Positions 37,064-48,409 of a DNA stretch of 64,000 bases are shown here, one piece after another. This stretch comes from JAEZBP01 sp963832725 (GTDB lineage: Bacteria; Myxococcota_A; Polyangia; Polyangiales; Sandaracinaceae). The DNA is taken from the NCBI GenBank assembly GCA_963832725.1, contig CAWHVG010000003.1, positions 248,001 to 312,000 on the forward strand, read 5' to 3'. The notes beneath the pieces were generated by a model that worked only from the letters and a program-made list of their open reading frames with translations, ran no database searches and was not told the DNA's origin. The stretch's first letter is position 1; each line of letters starts with the position of its first letter. A program made the position numbers and the translations under genes.

Positions 37064-37769
37064 ATGAGCCGGCGGACCTGGTGGTTGTGTGCAGCGTTGA
37101 TGCTCGGCGGGTGTGCGCCCGGCAACACGGGCTTGATCATCGCGGGGGTCGTGGCGCCGGGGAGCTATCCGACCTGCACGTACGATTCGGCGAACTCGCA
37201 GTATCTGGATGGCGTGATCGATATCGCGTCGGAGACCGTCCAGTACACGATGGTTCCGCTCTTCTACAACCAGCTGATCAACCTCAGCAACTCTGGCTCG
37301 TCGGGCCCTGCCAGCGCCGACCCGAACGTCATGCAGGTGCAGTCGGCGCAGGTGGAGCTCCAGGACGTGACCGGCGCGACGCTGTCGCTGCCCGGTTTGC
37401 CCAACCCCTTCACGGTGCCCGCCACCGGGTTCGTCCCAAGCTCGGACGGCATGACCGCCGGACAGGGCGTGGGCCGGATCCAGAATCATCCCTCCGGTCT
37501 ACGGCGAGGTCCTCAGGACGACCGCGGTCGACACGGACATCGTCGTGGTCGTCAGGGCGGTGGGCGAGACGGCGGGCAACGCGGAGGTGGTGAGCCCCCC
37601 GTTCGACTGGACGGTGCACGTCTGCAACGGCTGCCTCGCCGCGTGCGTCGTGGACACGAGCGGCCCGGTCTGCGAGCCCTCCTGCACGCCCGGCCAGGAC
37701 CGACTCCAGAAGCTGCCGGCCGCCTGCCCGGGGGCGGCGGGTCCCCCGTACACGACCTGCGTTCCCTGA
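37064..37769 (+). CDS. Lipoprotein of unknown function (frameshifted)
   Basis: About 234 residues from ATG 37064 (Shine-Dalgarno GGAGGG). The lipobox is LMLGGC. The mature part is a polar beta-rich domain (VMQVQSAQVELQDVTGATL). A frameshift near 37480 leads to VYGEVLRTTAVDTDIVVVV and a Cys-rich end (CNGCLAACVVDTSGPVCEPSC). It resembles secreted lipoproteins common in Polyangiales, but I recognise no specific family. A strong terminator hairpin follows. Confidence 0.65.
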
Positions 37770-37797
37770 GCGCCAGATCGCGGCGCGGCGGCACACG

Positions 37798-37833
37798 GGA
37801 GCGAGCGGACGGTGCACAGCCGTCGCTCGCTCC
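37798..37833. terminator. Strong bidirectional terminator hairpin
   Basis: Arms 37798-37812 (starts GGAGCGAGCG) and 37820-37833 (ends CGCTCGCTCC) pair over 14 bp with one bulged G and a 7-nt loop. It is followed by TTCGCGTTT and sits between the convergent lipoprotein and TPR genes. Confidence 0.7.
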
Positions 37834-37841
37834 TTCGCGTT

Positions 37842-40800
37842 TCAGAGCGCTTCCGCCAAGGGGCCGAAGGCGAAGCGGATGAGCTCGGAGAGCGCTTCGG
37901 CGCCGGCGATGGCGCGGCTGAGGCCCGCGTCGCTGCGCAGGTCGGCGCGCTCCTCGGCGTGGCGCTCGCAGTAGGCGCGGACGGCGACGCCGAGGTCTCC
38001 GCAGGCGACGAGCCCGGCCCTCAGCCCCGCGAGCTCGGTGGCCGCGCGCGTCCCAGCGTAGTCGGTCCAGCGCTCGCCCGAGGCGAGGAGCAGCTCCCGC
38101 ACGCTCGCCTGCGCGCGGGCAGGCATGGTGCGCCAGAGCTCGGCGGCCAGCGCGGCTGCTTCGCGCGAGACGGGGCCTCCGTCGGCCGGGCCGAACGCGG
38201 CGGAGACCGCCTCGATCACGGCTCGCGCCCGCTCTTCCGAGAGGGTCGCCACCAGGACGTGCTCCGGCTCGCTCCGCATGAGCGCCCGTCCGAGCTCGAA
38301 GCGCATCGCCGCCTCGTCGGACGCGAAGCGCGGGCCGGCGAGGATGCACGGCGGCGAGGTGCGCACGATCCGGAGCGAGGGGTCGCCGGCGCGGTCGAAG
38401 TAGAAGGGGGGCAGGTCGTCGTGACCGAGCGCCTCGAGCGCGCCGGTGAACGCGCGCGCCTCCGGCGTGGTGGCGACGCGGGTGACGCGGTCGTTGGGCT
38501 GAGGTCGCTCCGAGGGCGGCGGCACGTCGCGGAAGAGCGGCAGCGCCTGCTCCCACAGGAGGCGCCAGAGCCCGTGGGGGCCTTCGAAGTCCGGGATGGT
38601 GAGGAGCCGCGAGAGCGAGCGCGCCGAGGGCGCCGGCAGGGGCGCGTCGAGGCCGTAGGAGGGGTCAATCAGCGCGAGGAGCGAGCGGGCGAGCGGGCCG
38701 TCGGAGGCGCGCGAATCGGTGCCCACGTGGGCCAGCTCCCGGATGGTGGAGAGGCGGCTCGGATCGAGCGCCACCGCCGCGCGCAGCGCCCGCAACGCCT
38801 GCTCGGGCGTGGCGTCGGCGGCGTGGCTTTCCAACGACGCCGCTTCGCTCTCTGCGACCGGGGGCGCGGCGGAGGACCAGCCGTGCACGGCCTCCACGCC
38901 GGCGTCGCGCTCGGGCGCGTGCTCGTCGCGGGTCGGCGGTCTCAGCACCCGCGTCGGGGCGCCGCCGTTCTGCCGCTCCACGGCCTCCGGCCGAGCGTGG
39001 CGCACGGGCCGTGGTGAGGCGGGTGCTTCGTTGACCGTCTCCGAGGCCGTCGCGGCGGCCGGCGAGAGGCTGGGCGGTCTCAGCCGCGACGCGGGCGCCT
39101 CGGTGGCGGTCTCCGAGGCTTTCGCCCGACTGGGCGCGAGGCTTTTCGGCGGGGTCAGGGCACGACGCTCTGCCGGAGCGCGCTCACGAACCAGCGCCGG
39201 AGGACGGCGGGGCTCGTCCGGCGCCGCTCCGGTCTGCGCCGCCTGCACCTCGGGCTCGCCGAGCTGGACCACCGCGGGCACCGGTCGAGCGGGCGAGCTC
39301 CTGCCGACGACGGGCGAGCGCGGTGGCCCGCTCGAGTGCGTGTTGCCGAGGTCCGCGACGCCGCCGGCGGCCAGGCCGCCACCGCTCGCGTGATCCTCAT
39401 CGGCGTCGCCGACGTCGGCGTCCTCTTCGTCATCCTCGCCCGCGTCGTCGTCGTCCGCGTCGTCGTCGTCCGCGTCGTCGTCGTCCGCGTCGTCGTCGTC
39501 CGCGTCGTCGTCGTCCGCGTCGTCGTCGTCCGCGTCGTCGTCGTCCGCGTCGTCGTCCGCGTCGTCGTCCGCGTCGTCGTCCGCGTCGTCGTCCGCGTCG
39601 TCGTCCGCGTCGTCGTCCGAGTCGTCGTCCGAGTCGTCGTCCGAGTCGTCGTCCGCGTCGTCGTCCGAGTCGTCGTCGTCGTCGTCCGAGTCGTCGTCCG
39701 CGTCGTCGTCCGAGTCGTCGTCGTCCGGTCGTCGTCCGCGTCGTCGTCCGCGTCGTCGTCCGGTCGTCGTCCGAGTCGTCGTCCGGTCGTCGTCCGTCGT
39801 CGTCTGTCGTCCGAGTCGTTGTCGCTGTCGTCCGCGTCGTCGTCGTCCGAGTCGTCCGCGTCGTGTCGTCCGAGTCGTCGCGTCGTCGCGTCGTGTCGTC
39901 CGCGTCGTCCGCGTCGTCCGAGTCGTCCGGTCGTCCGGTCGTCCGGTCGTCGTCCGCGTCGTCGTCGTCCGCGTCGGTGTCGTCCGAGTCGTCCGCGTCA
40001 ATCTCTTCGCCCACGACGAGCGAGGGCGCGTCGCCTTCGTCGGTGTTCGATCCAATCGACGCGAGCTCGTGGACCTCGTCGGCGTCGTCGTGCGGCGCGC
40101 TCGGTCCGACGGGCTCGTCCGCGTCGCGTTCGGAGGTCGTGTCGGCGGAGGGTGGCGAGGCGACGCCGAGCGCTCCTCGAGCTGCTGCGACCTGGTCGGA
40201 TGTGGCGCCGGACCCCTCTCGCGCGACCCCGAGCTCGTCCGCACCGTCGGACGGGTCCCGAGAATCCGTCGGAGCCGTCCGTGAGTCGGTCGGAGAGGTC
40301 CTCGTGTGAGTCGGAGTCGCCTTCGGAGGGCTCGACGCGGTTCGTGACCGGGTCCGCGTGATCCGTGCGTCGGTCGTCCGCGTCTGTGAGTCGGTCGTCC
40401 GCGTCTGTGAGTCGGTCGTCCGCGTCTGTGAGTCGGTCGTCCGCGTCTGTGAGTCGGTCGTCCGCGTCTGTGAGTCGGTCGTCCGCGTCTGTGAGTCGGT
40501 CGTCCGCGTCTGTGAGTCGGTCGTCCGCGTTCGTGAGTCGGTCGTCCGCGTCTGTGAGTCGGTCGTCCGCGTCTGTGAGTCGGTCGTCCGCGTTCGTGAG
40601 TCGGTCGGAGGGGGCTTCGTGCCGGCCGGAGGCGCCTTCGAATTGGTCGGAGCGGTCCGTGGCTCGGTCCGGGTGATCCGTGAGTGGGCCGGGACGGTCT
40701 CCGGCCGCGGTGCTCCTTTCGGGGGAGTTCGCTCCCGTGGCGGTCGCTTCGTCCGCCTCGCCGGTCCCGACGCCCTGAGGGTCGGCGTCGCCTGCGAGCG

Positions 40801-43800
40801 CGCCGCCATCGGCGTCCGCGTCGTCGAGAATCGTCCGCGAGGCCCGCGAGCGGGTCTTCCTCCGGCGGCGCCTCGGGCAGGGCGATGCCGAGCTGGCTGG
40901 CCAGGGCCCGCGCGGCGCCGTGGGTGGGGCGGGCCTCGAGCGCGGCGCGCACCTCCCGCGTCGCCTCGACCGCGCGGCCCGCCTCGAAGAGCCAGGACGC
41001 GGCTTCGAGGTGAAGCTCGGCCACGAGATCCGCGTCGCCTTCGCCCTCCTCGCGCGCCGCGGCCAGCGCTTCCTGCACCGACGCCTCGGCGGCGCCGAGG
41101 TCGCCCCGACCGATGGCGTGCACGCGACCCTGCCGGACCAGGAGCCGCGCCCTCGCGTCCGACATCCACGCGTCCTCGGCCCGCGCTCGCAGCGTCTCCA
41201 GCATCCGGTTGGCCGCCGCCTCGCTCGCCTCCCGGTCGCGCCGGCGGAGCGTGGACACGAGGCGCAACAGATCCGGCTCGACGCTCGAGTCGCCGGACTC
41301 CCAGAGCCCCGCCAGCACGTCGAAGGTGCGGTCGAGCGCGCCGAGCTCCCGCTCGAGGATCCGCGCCGCGTCCTTGGCCATGCTGGCGCGCACGGCCGGG
41401 TGCAGCGCGCGCTTCGCCAGCGAGAGCGTGGCCGAGAGCCGCGCCTCGACGTCGCCCTGGGCGCGGGCCAGCCGCTCGATGGAGGAGAAGACCGCCCCCG
41501 CCTGGGGCTCGCGCTCGAACGCCTCGAGGTACGCGTCGAGCGCCGCGCGGTCCGCTCCCGCGCGCTCCAGCCAGCGCGCTCGCCGGTAGCCAAGCGCGCG
41601 CCGGCCGTGCGGCCCCATCGACCGGTCCATCAAGCGGCGGTAGGTGCGGTCCGCGATGTCGACGTCGCGCAGCTCCAGGGCGATCCCTTCGAACGCCACG
41701 AGGAGCGGCCCCGAGCTCGGCGCGCGATCGAGCCCCTCCACCGCCGCCGAGAGCGCCAGTCGTGGATCGCCCACGCGCTCGAGCGCGGTCTGCGCCGCCC
41801 GCAGGAACACCGGGCCGGCGCGCTGCGCGGAGAGCTCTCGCCCCGCTTCGCGCAAGAGCTCCACCGCGCGCCGGGCCCGGCCGAGCTCGACCAGCGCGCC
41901 CGCCGCCGTGAAGAGCGGCGCGTCGTCGTCCATCTCCGGGCGCCACGCGTCCCGCAGGAACGCTTCGGCCCGATCCAGAATCGCCGCGCAGCTGCGCGCT
42001 CGCCGTCGCCAGCGCCAGGAGCGGGCCGATCCGCTCGTTCTCGGGCGCGGCCTCGAGCTGCAGCGTGAGCACCGCCATCAGCCGGTCGGTCTCGCCCGTC
42101 TCGCCGTAGAGCGTCGCCAACCGGGCCAGCGAGCGAGGTTCGTGATGGCGCACCGCCAGCGCTCGGAGGTGCGTGCGCGCTTCGGCCGCCCGGTCACCGG
42201 TCTCGCGATGCATCGCGGCCAGCTCGTGGAGCAGCTCGACGCGCCCTTCCTCGAGCTGCGGCGCGACCCGTCGCTCGAGCGCGGCGCAGCGGAGGCTCGC
42301 GTCGCCGGTCGCGTCGGCCAGGCGCCCGGCGAGCTCGCGCAAGGTGTCGCCGTGAGGTCCGAACGCGTCGGCCGCCCGCACCGCGAGCCGGGCCGCGTCG
42401 GAGACCTCGCCGAGCTCCGCGAGCCGCCCCACCGCCGACGCGATCGGCCGCGCCAGCGCGGGCACCAGTCGCGCCGGATCCAAGGCCCGCTCGATGGCCT
42501 CGGCGAGCGCGTCGGGCGTCTCGGCGGAGGGGAACGCCGACAAGCGCATGATCCAGGGCTCGGGGTCGTAGGGCGCCCCCGCCGACCAGGCTTCCAGGGC
42601 GTCGAGCATCGCCTCGCGCTCGCCCGAGTCCCGCGCCACCCGCGCCCAGGCCTCGAGGATCGGAGGCGAGTCCCCGAAGAGCGCGCGCACGACGCCGAGC
42701 GCGGCCCTCGGCTGCTCCAACGCGCCCAGGTGCCGCGTGACCAGCAGGGCCGCCTCCGCGCTCGCCGGATCCGCCGTCAGGGCGCCTTCAGCACAGGAGA
42801 TGGCCTCATCGACGCTGCCCGCGGCCTCCAGCTCGACGGCGAGCGCGGTCAGTACGCGCGCCCGCTCTTGGGGCGGCAGCGCCATGGCGGCCTCGGCGGC
42901 CAGCGCTTCGCGCAGGAGATCCCGGTTGCCCAGCCGGCTGGCTGCGCGGCGCATCCGCAGGGCGGCCTCGCGGTGCGAGGGCAGCTCCGAGAGCACGCGC
43001 CGGCAGGCTTCCGCCGCCTGCCAGAAGCTCCCCCGCAGCACGGCGAGCCCGGCCTGCCGGAGCCGGAGGCGCACCCGGTCGGCGCGCGAGGTCGCGTGCT
43101 CGGCGCGGAGCCCCAGCACGTCGATCTGGTTGGCGTCGTCGTCCGCCAGCCGGTAGAGGCGCTCGAGCGCGTCGCCGACCGCCGGATCCTCGGGGCTCAG
43201 ATTCGAGCAGCTCGCGGTAGATCCCGACGGCGTGACGGCGGCGCTCGGGATCGTCCCGGAGCAGCTCGCCCAGGAGGCGTGCCGCCCGCTCGCGCGCCTC
43301 GCCGCGCGCCGTCTCGTGCTCGTCCTCGAGCTGCTTGCGCCGGGTCCGGTACTCCTCGAGGGCCGGCGCGAGCCGGGCGAGCTGGCGGGGCGGCGCCGGA
43401 TTGTCGGGGCGCTGCGCCTGCAGGCGCGCCCACGCCCAGGCCGCGCGGACGGGGGACTCCAGCGCGTCCTCGGAGAGCGCGGCCAGCTCTTCGAGCGCGC
43501 GCGCCTGCGGCTCCGCCGCGCTCCAGCGTCCGCGCACGACGGCCCGCTCCAGCGCGTCGGCCAAGAGGCGCGGATTGCCTTGCGCCGAGGCTTGCTCGCG
43601 GATGGCGGAGAGCCCGTCCTCGTCCTCCGGCGCCAGCTCCAGCGCCCGGGTCCGGAGCTCCGTCTCCCAGGCGCCGTCGCCCGGCAGCTCCAGCCGAGCG
43701 CGCGCGGCGCGGCTCAGCCACGCGGCCTGCACCTCCGGCTGGGCGATGGCCGCGATCTCCTCCAGCATGATGGCCCGCTCGACCGGCGCGTGCGCCCCCC

Positions 43801-45467
43801 CGAGGTCCGCGTCCAAGGGCTCGTAGAGGAGGTCGACGTGGGGCTCGGCGTCGAAGGCGCGGGTCAACAACCCGGCCGCGATGTCGGGGCGATTGGCCAG
43901 CTCGGCCTGCTCGGCCGCGGCGAGGAGCAGCGAGCGGCGGGTGTCGGGGTCGGTGGTGTTGCGGACCGCGTCCGCGCGCACCGCGATGGCCGCCTCGGCC
44001 AGACCGTTGACGGCCAGCTCGGCGGCGTGCGCTTCGGCCCGCTCGGACGACTCGGGCTCGAGGCCGAGGGCGAGCGCGTGGAGCGAGAGCGCGCGGCCCG
44101 GGTCCGTCGCGCGCACGCGTTCGGCGGCTTCGGTCGCGGCGCGGGCCGCATCCTGGGCTCGCCCCAGCTCCCGCCAAAGGTGGACGGAGAGCGCCAGCGG
44201 CTCCGGATCGAGGGTGTCGGCGCTCGCGGCGGCGCGGAGCGCGCCCAACGCCTCGGAGAGCTTGCCCAGCCGGCGGCAGAGCAACGCGTAGCGCCAGAGG
44301 GCGGCCGCGCGCTCGGATCCCTCGCTCGCGATGGCCACCGACGCCCGCGCGTAGGCGACCGCGAGATCCGCTTGGCCGAGCGCGGCGCAGAGCTCGGACG
44401 CGCGCTCCAGCACCTCCGGATCGGCGCTGTCGGCGGCGGCGGCCTCGCGGTACGCCCGCGCGGCCTCCTCCAGCGAGCCGAAGCGGCTCTCCCACGCGTC
44501 GCCGAAGCGCTTCCACGCTCGCGCCCGCTCGCTCCCCTCGGCGCTGGTCTGCTCCAGCACCGCGATCTGTCGCTCGAGCGCCTCGAGCGGATCGTCCAGC
44601 GTCGCCGAGGCTTCCAGCGAGGGCAGCTCCGTGCTGAGCGCCGGCGTGTGCTCGAAGATCGAGCTCAGCCCCGGATTCGAGCTGCACCGAAGGCGCGCGG
44701 TGCTCGCGGCTCGGCGCCACCGAACCGAGCGGCGGCGTGATCCGCGTCGGCGGCACGCTCAGCGGGAGTGGTCCGACCCGCGGCGCGGGCGCCGGTGGGG
44801 CGGAGGGAGAGACGATGCGGGCGAGGCCGGCGCGGACCAACGCGGCGATGCGCGGCGCGGCGGCGGGCTCGGTCTTGAGCAGCGCGGCCACCGGCGGCGC
44901 CTCGCCGGCGTCGAAGCGGGCCCAACGCTCGGCGCGCTCGCGATGGGCGCTCGGCAGCCACTCGAGGCGGTGGTCGGCCCGGGAGCCGACCTGACCGGCG
45001 TCGTCGTCCGCCGCGCGGCGTTCGAGCGCGTCGAGCACCAGCGTGAGGAGGCTGACGCCCATCCCCTCGGGTGCGCGCGCTTCGGCTTGGAGAGGGGAGG
45101 GCTCGCGCCCCTCGGCGGCGACGCGGGCCATCCCTCGCACCAGGCGGTCGAGCCACAGGCCGCGGCGGACGTCCTTGAGCACCTCGGACGAGAGCACGCG
45201 CTGGCGGATCAGCACCTCCTCCAGGGTGGTGCCTTCGTCGTGGGCGAGCGTGAGGCAGCGCTCGATGGGCCCGGACGCGACGCGCCCCGAGTCGCGCAAG
45301 AACGCCGCCAGATCGCCGTCGCCTTCCGCCGGACGAACGTCCACCACGTGCCCTTTGCGGAGCAAGACGTGGCGGCCGCCCACCTCGACGCTTCCGTCGG
45401 CGCCGCGCTCGGCTAGACCGAGCAGGAAGAGGGCGATGGGGCTCGGGGACAGGGCCCGCCCATGCAT
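37842..45467 (-). CDS. Giant TPR protein with DUF4388/PATAN-like N-terminus and poly-Asp segment (frameshifted)
   Basis: About 2540 residues. From ATG 45467 the first ~110 residues resemble DUF4388/PATAN domains (SPSPIALFLLGLAERGADG, LRKGHVVDV). Then come ~1300 residues of TPR-like helices (ex. FGSLEEAARAYREAAAADSA, AIEDEASCAEGAL-type repeats). An acidic disordered zone follows, with eleven 7-residue repeats (unit like DDRLTDA) and a poly-Asp/Ala tract of 150 or more residues. It closes with a folded C-terminal domain of ~330 residues (LSTIRELAHVGTD to FGPLAEAL). The frame changes near 44680, 43195, 41990, 40830 and 40255, and several times at 39980-39700. It could be two genes, but no convincing internal start separates them. 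Function unknown; likely a cytosolic scaffold. Confidence 0.65.
39430..39990. repeat. GTC-rich microsatellite encoding poly-Asp/Ala
   Basis: Up to about 39545 the units are 15 bp (four GTC plus CGC). Then to ~39660 they are 12 bp (three GTC plus CGC or CGA). Beyond that the array degenerates. On the coding minus strand they read DDDDA and DDDA/DDDS. The region is prone to slippage both in vivo and in sequencing. Confidence 0.85.
40381..40611. repeat. Eleven 21-bp tandem repeats inside the giant TPR gene
   Basis: The unit begins CGTCTGTGAG and ends TCGGTCGTCCG, with copies in register every 21 bp. Two or three copies carry CGTTCGTGAG instead, and the last copy diverges at its end. The coding strand gives a 7-residue acidic repeat (D-D-R-L-T-D/N-A). 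The length is a multiple of three, so copy-number change keeps frame. Confidence 0.9.
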
Positions 45468-45474
45468 GCGAGGC

Positions 45475-45480
45475 ACCATA
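45475..45480 (-). promoter_or_regulatory. Putative extended -10 of the giant TPR gene
   Basis: On the minus strand TGG-TATGGT is followed by 7 nt and ATG 45467. This spacing is the main reason to prefer this ATG over the in-frame ATG at 45479, which lies inside the element. Confidence 0.35.
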
Positions 45481-45649
45481 CCAGCTTTGCTGCCCCGTCG
45501 TTGAAATACATCACGCCTCCGAGGAGCTCCGAGCGGCTCCAGCGTCGGCGCTCCGGTCTCGCCTTTTCGAGGGGCTCGCTCGCACCTCCGAGGCCGTCGC
45601 GGTCGGCTCGATTGGGAGCCCGAGCGGGTGCGGCAGCTCGAATCGCCCG

Positions 45650-48119
45650 CTATTGGAAGTCGGGATCCGACTCGACGGCGGGGACGTCCTGCGGGGGCGG
45701 CTGGTTCATGTCGTGCGGCGGCGGCAGGGCCGTGTCGGGCGTGCTGGGGGCGGGCTCGGCGGGGGCCGGCTCGGCGGGGGCCGGCTCGCTCGGCGCATCC
45801 CCGCCCGGCGCGGGCTCGCTGGGCTGATCGCCGCCTCCGGCGGGGGCGTTGCCGCTGGGCTCGCTGGGCTCGTTCGGCGTGTCACCGCCGCCCTGATTGG
45901 AACCGCCCATCTGTGCTCGGATCTCGTCGGCCTGACGGCGCGCGATCGATGCGCGAGGGCCGCCCGGCAGCCGCTCCAAGTAGCGCTCGTACGCGGCGAG
46001 CGCGTCCTGCAGCCGGCCGCTCCTCCGGTAGGCCGTGCCGAGGCCGATGTAGGCCTCCGCGTAGCCTTGTCCGGCGGCCTGACGAAACTTCGCGGCCGCG
46101 CCGGAGGGGTTGCCCGCCTCGAGGTCGACGTAGCCGAGCCCGGTCAACGCCTCGGAGCCCGTGGGACGCACGCCGCGCGCGGCCTCGTAGTAGCCCCGGG
46201 CGCCTTGGGTGTCGCCACGCTCGAGGCGGTCGTCGCCCTGCCGGATGTACCAGCTGTAGTCGCGGCCCTGCGGAATCGGTCCGTCGTGATTGTCGCCGGC
46301 CCGGTGCGGCGACGCGGCGGCTACGGGTCCGGAGGTGTCCTCGTGGGGCTCGGTGCCGGGCTCTTCCGGCGGGGGAGCCGGTTCCTCGGCGGCGGGGACG
46401 CCGGCGTCGGCCACCGCGGCGCCGCCGTCGGGCACGTCGACGGTGGGTGGCGCGGGCGGGAGGCCTTGCTCGATCGCGTCGCGGAGCGCGATCGCCCGCG
46501 CGTGCTGCGGCGCGCGCTCCAGCACGGCGTCGATCTGCTGGCGGGCCTGGCCCACGTCGCGGGCCGCCAAGAGGGCGCGCGCGTAGAGAAGCCGGGCTCG
46601 GATCATGGCGGGATCCTCGGCCACGGCCTGCTCGGCCTTGGGCCGCGCCGCCGCGATGTTCCCTTCCGCCTCCGCGGCCGCGATGAGCGCGGTGACGCGC
46701 AACGTCTCGGCGTTGGCGTCGCTCCGCAAGGTCAGCGCCCGGTCGAGGCGCGAGCGGGCGCGGGCCACGTCGCCGGTCAGGCGGAGCGCGTCCGCGAGCG
46801 CAGCCTCGGCGTCCGCGCTCCCCGAGCCGTGCCGCACGGCGTCCTCGGCGCGGGCGAGGGCGGTCTCCGCGTGCCGCTGCGCTTCGCGGCGGATGGCGTT
46901 GGCCTCGCCTCGCCGCGCCGGATCCTCGTCGGCGCGGGCCTCGAGGTCGGAAGCGTCGAAGCTCAGGGCTTGCGCCCACAGCGCGTGGGCGCGGGCGATG
47001 CTGGTCAGCGCCCTCGGGTCGTGGTCGTCGTAGGCGAGCGCCTGCGTGTAGTGCTGAACGGCGCTGTCGTAGCCGGCGACGTCGTCTTGGGCGAGCGCCG
47101 CGTCGCCCGCGTCGATGTGCGGTCGGGCGGGATCGTCCTCTCGCGCCAAGCCGAGGCGGGGCGCGATTCTGCGGCCACCCCAGGGCGACGCCCACGCCCG
47201 CGGCGAGCAGCACGACGAGCGTCACCCAGAGGCCGCTGCGGCTCTTGGCGCGGGTGGGGACGACCGGTTCTTCTTCGTCGAGATAGAGCGCGCGGCCGCT
47301 CGCGCGGGGCGCGGGGGTCTCGTCCTGTGCCGGCGTGCGCTGTGCGGGCGCGCTCTGGGCGGGCGCGCTCTGGGCCGGCGTGGGCGCCGGGGCCGCGCGC
47401 ACGGGCCGGTGCGGCGCCGTGACGTCCGCGTCGGAGGCGGGCGCCGGTGGCCGGGGCGGGGTGAGGTTCGGCTCCGGGCGCGGTGGCCGAGGCGGCGGGG
47501 GTGGCCTGGACGAAGGCGGGCTCGCCACCGGGCGGCTCGGGCTGGGCGGCTCCGGGCGGGTCCGGCTGGCGCTGGGCTCGGCACGCGTCTGGCTCGCGCT
47601 CGGTGGAGGCGGCGGCTCGCTGACCGCGCCCACACCGATGATGGTGCTCTTGGGTCGTCGTTCGCCGGCCGTCGGCGGCGCGGCGGCGCCCTCGAGGGTG
47701 CGTCGCGTCGGTCGTTCCTCGCGGGTGGCGCTCGGCCCGGGGCGCGTCGTCGTTCGCTTGCGCGCTTGGCGCTGGACCATCTCGGGGTCGCCGACCACGG
47801 TGGCCGCGGCGTTGAAGAAGGTCGAGAGCTCGGCGATCTGTCCGAGCGGCTTCCAACCCTCACCCCCGCGGGAGATGCGGTCGCCGGGCGTGAGGACCCC
47901 GTTCGAGATCAGACGCTGCAACTCCTTGAGCGAGCCGATCGTGCGGACTTTGCCGTCGCCGCTCTCCACCTGCCAGGCTTTGCCCGCGCCCTCGGCGTCG
48001 GGGCGGAACACCTTGAAGAGGTGCCCGCAGTTCGTGCATTTGACCGTCGTGCCGCGATCGGAAACGAGCGTCTCGTCGAACTCGTACTCGGTCCCGCAGC
48101 GTTCGCAGGTGACGTCCAT
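45650..48119 (-). CDS. Zinc-ribbon/GYF_2/TPR membrane protein
   Basis: About 823 residues. The N-terminus is an MJ0042-type zinc ribbon (MDVTCERCGTEYEF and VKCTNCGHLFKVF), followed by a GYF_2-like domain (KVRTIGSLKELQRLISNG, RISRGGEGWKPLGQIAEL). A long Pro/Ala/Arg disordered stretch leads to one transmembrane helix (LWVTLVVLLAAGVGVAL). A TPR region follows (SAVQHYTQALAYDDHDPRAL; ALTGLGYVDLEAGNPSGAA), and then a Pro/Glu-rich end. This layout is typical of myxobacterial gliding and polarity proteins. One frameshift near 47165, just after the transmembrane helix, is bridged. ATG 48119 puts the ribbon at the very N-terminus. Confidence 0.75.
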
Positions 48120-48409
48120 GATGCTCGAACGGTCGAGGGTAGCAGGCGAACGGCGCCCGAGAACCGGAGGCCGCGTCGGGTTTCGGAAGCTAGCAGGATC
48201 GTAGACGGAATGCCGCATCGAAGGCGTGCCGGGCGCGGAGGTCGAGCGCTTCGCCGGCATCCGGGGCGCGATGCCTCGAGCGGCCTTCGCGCGCTCTCCG
48301 GCGGCGCGCGTCGTTTCCGTTCAGGCGCGGCGAGGAGCCGGCTCTTGCGTCGCGCGGAAACCAGGGACGCGGCGAATGGGCTCGGCGGTCGGTACACGTT
48401 CTCGCCCCG
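48120..48409. other. Intergenic gap of about 290 bp
   Basis: The left end carries a likely -10 (TACCCT on the minus strand, 48141-48136) for the zinc-ribbon gene. I see no supported gene or RNA in the remainder. Confidence 0.4.

Noticed and set aside
40381..40611. Regular 21-bp repeats considered as a CRISPR array
   Set aside because: Units are contiguous with no spacers and lie in a coding frame; no cas genes are present.
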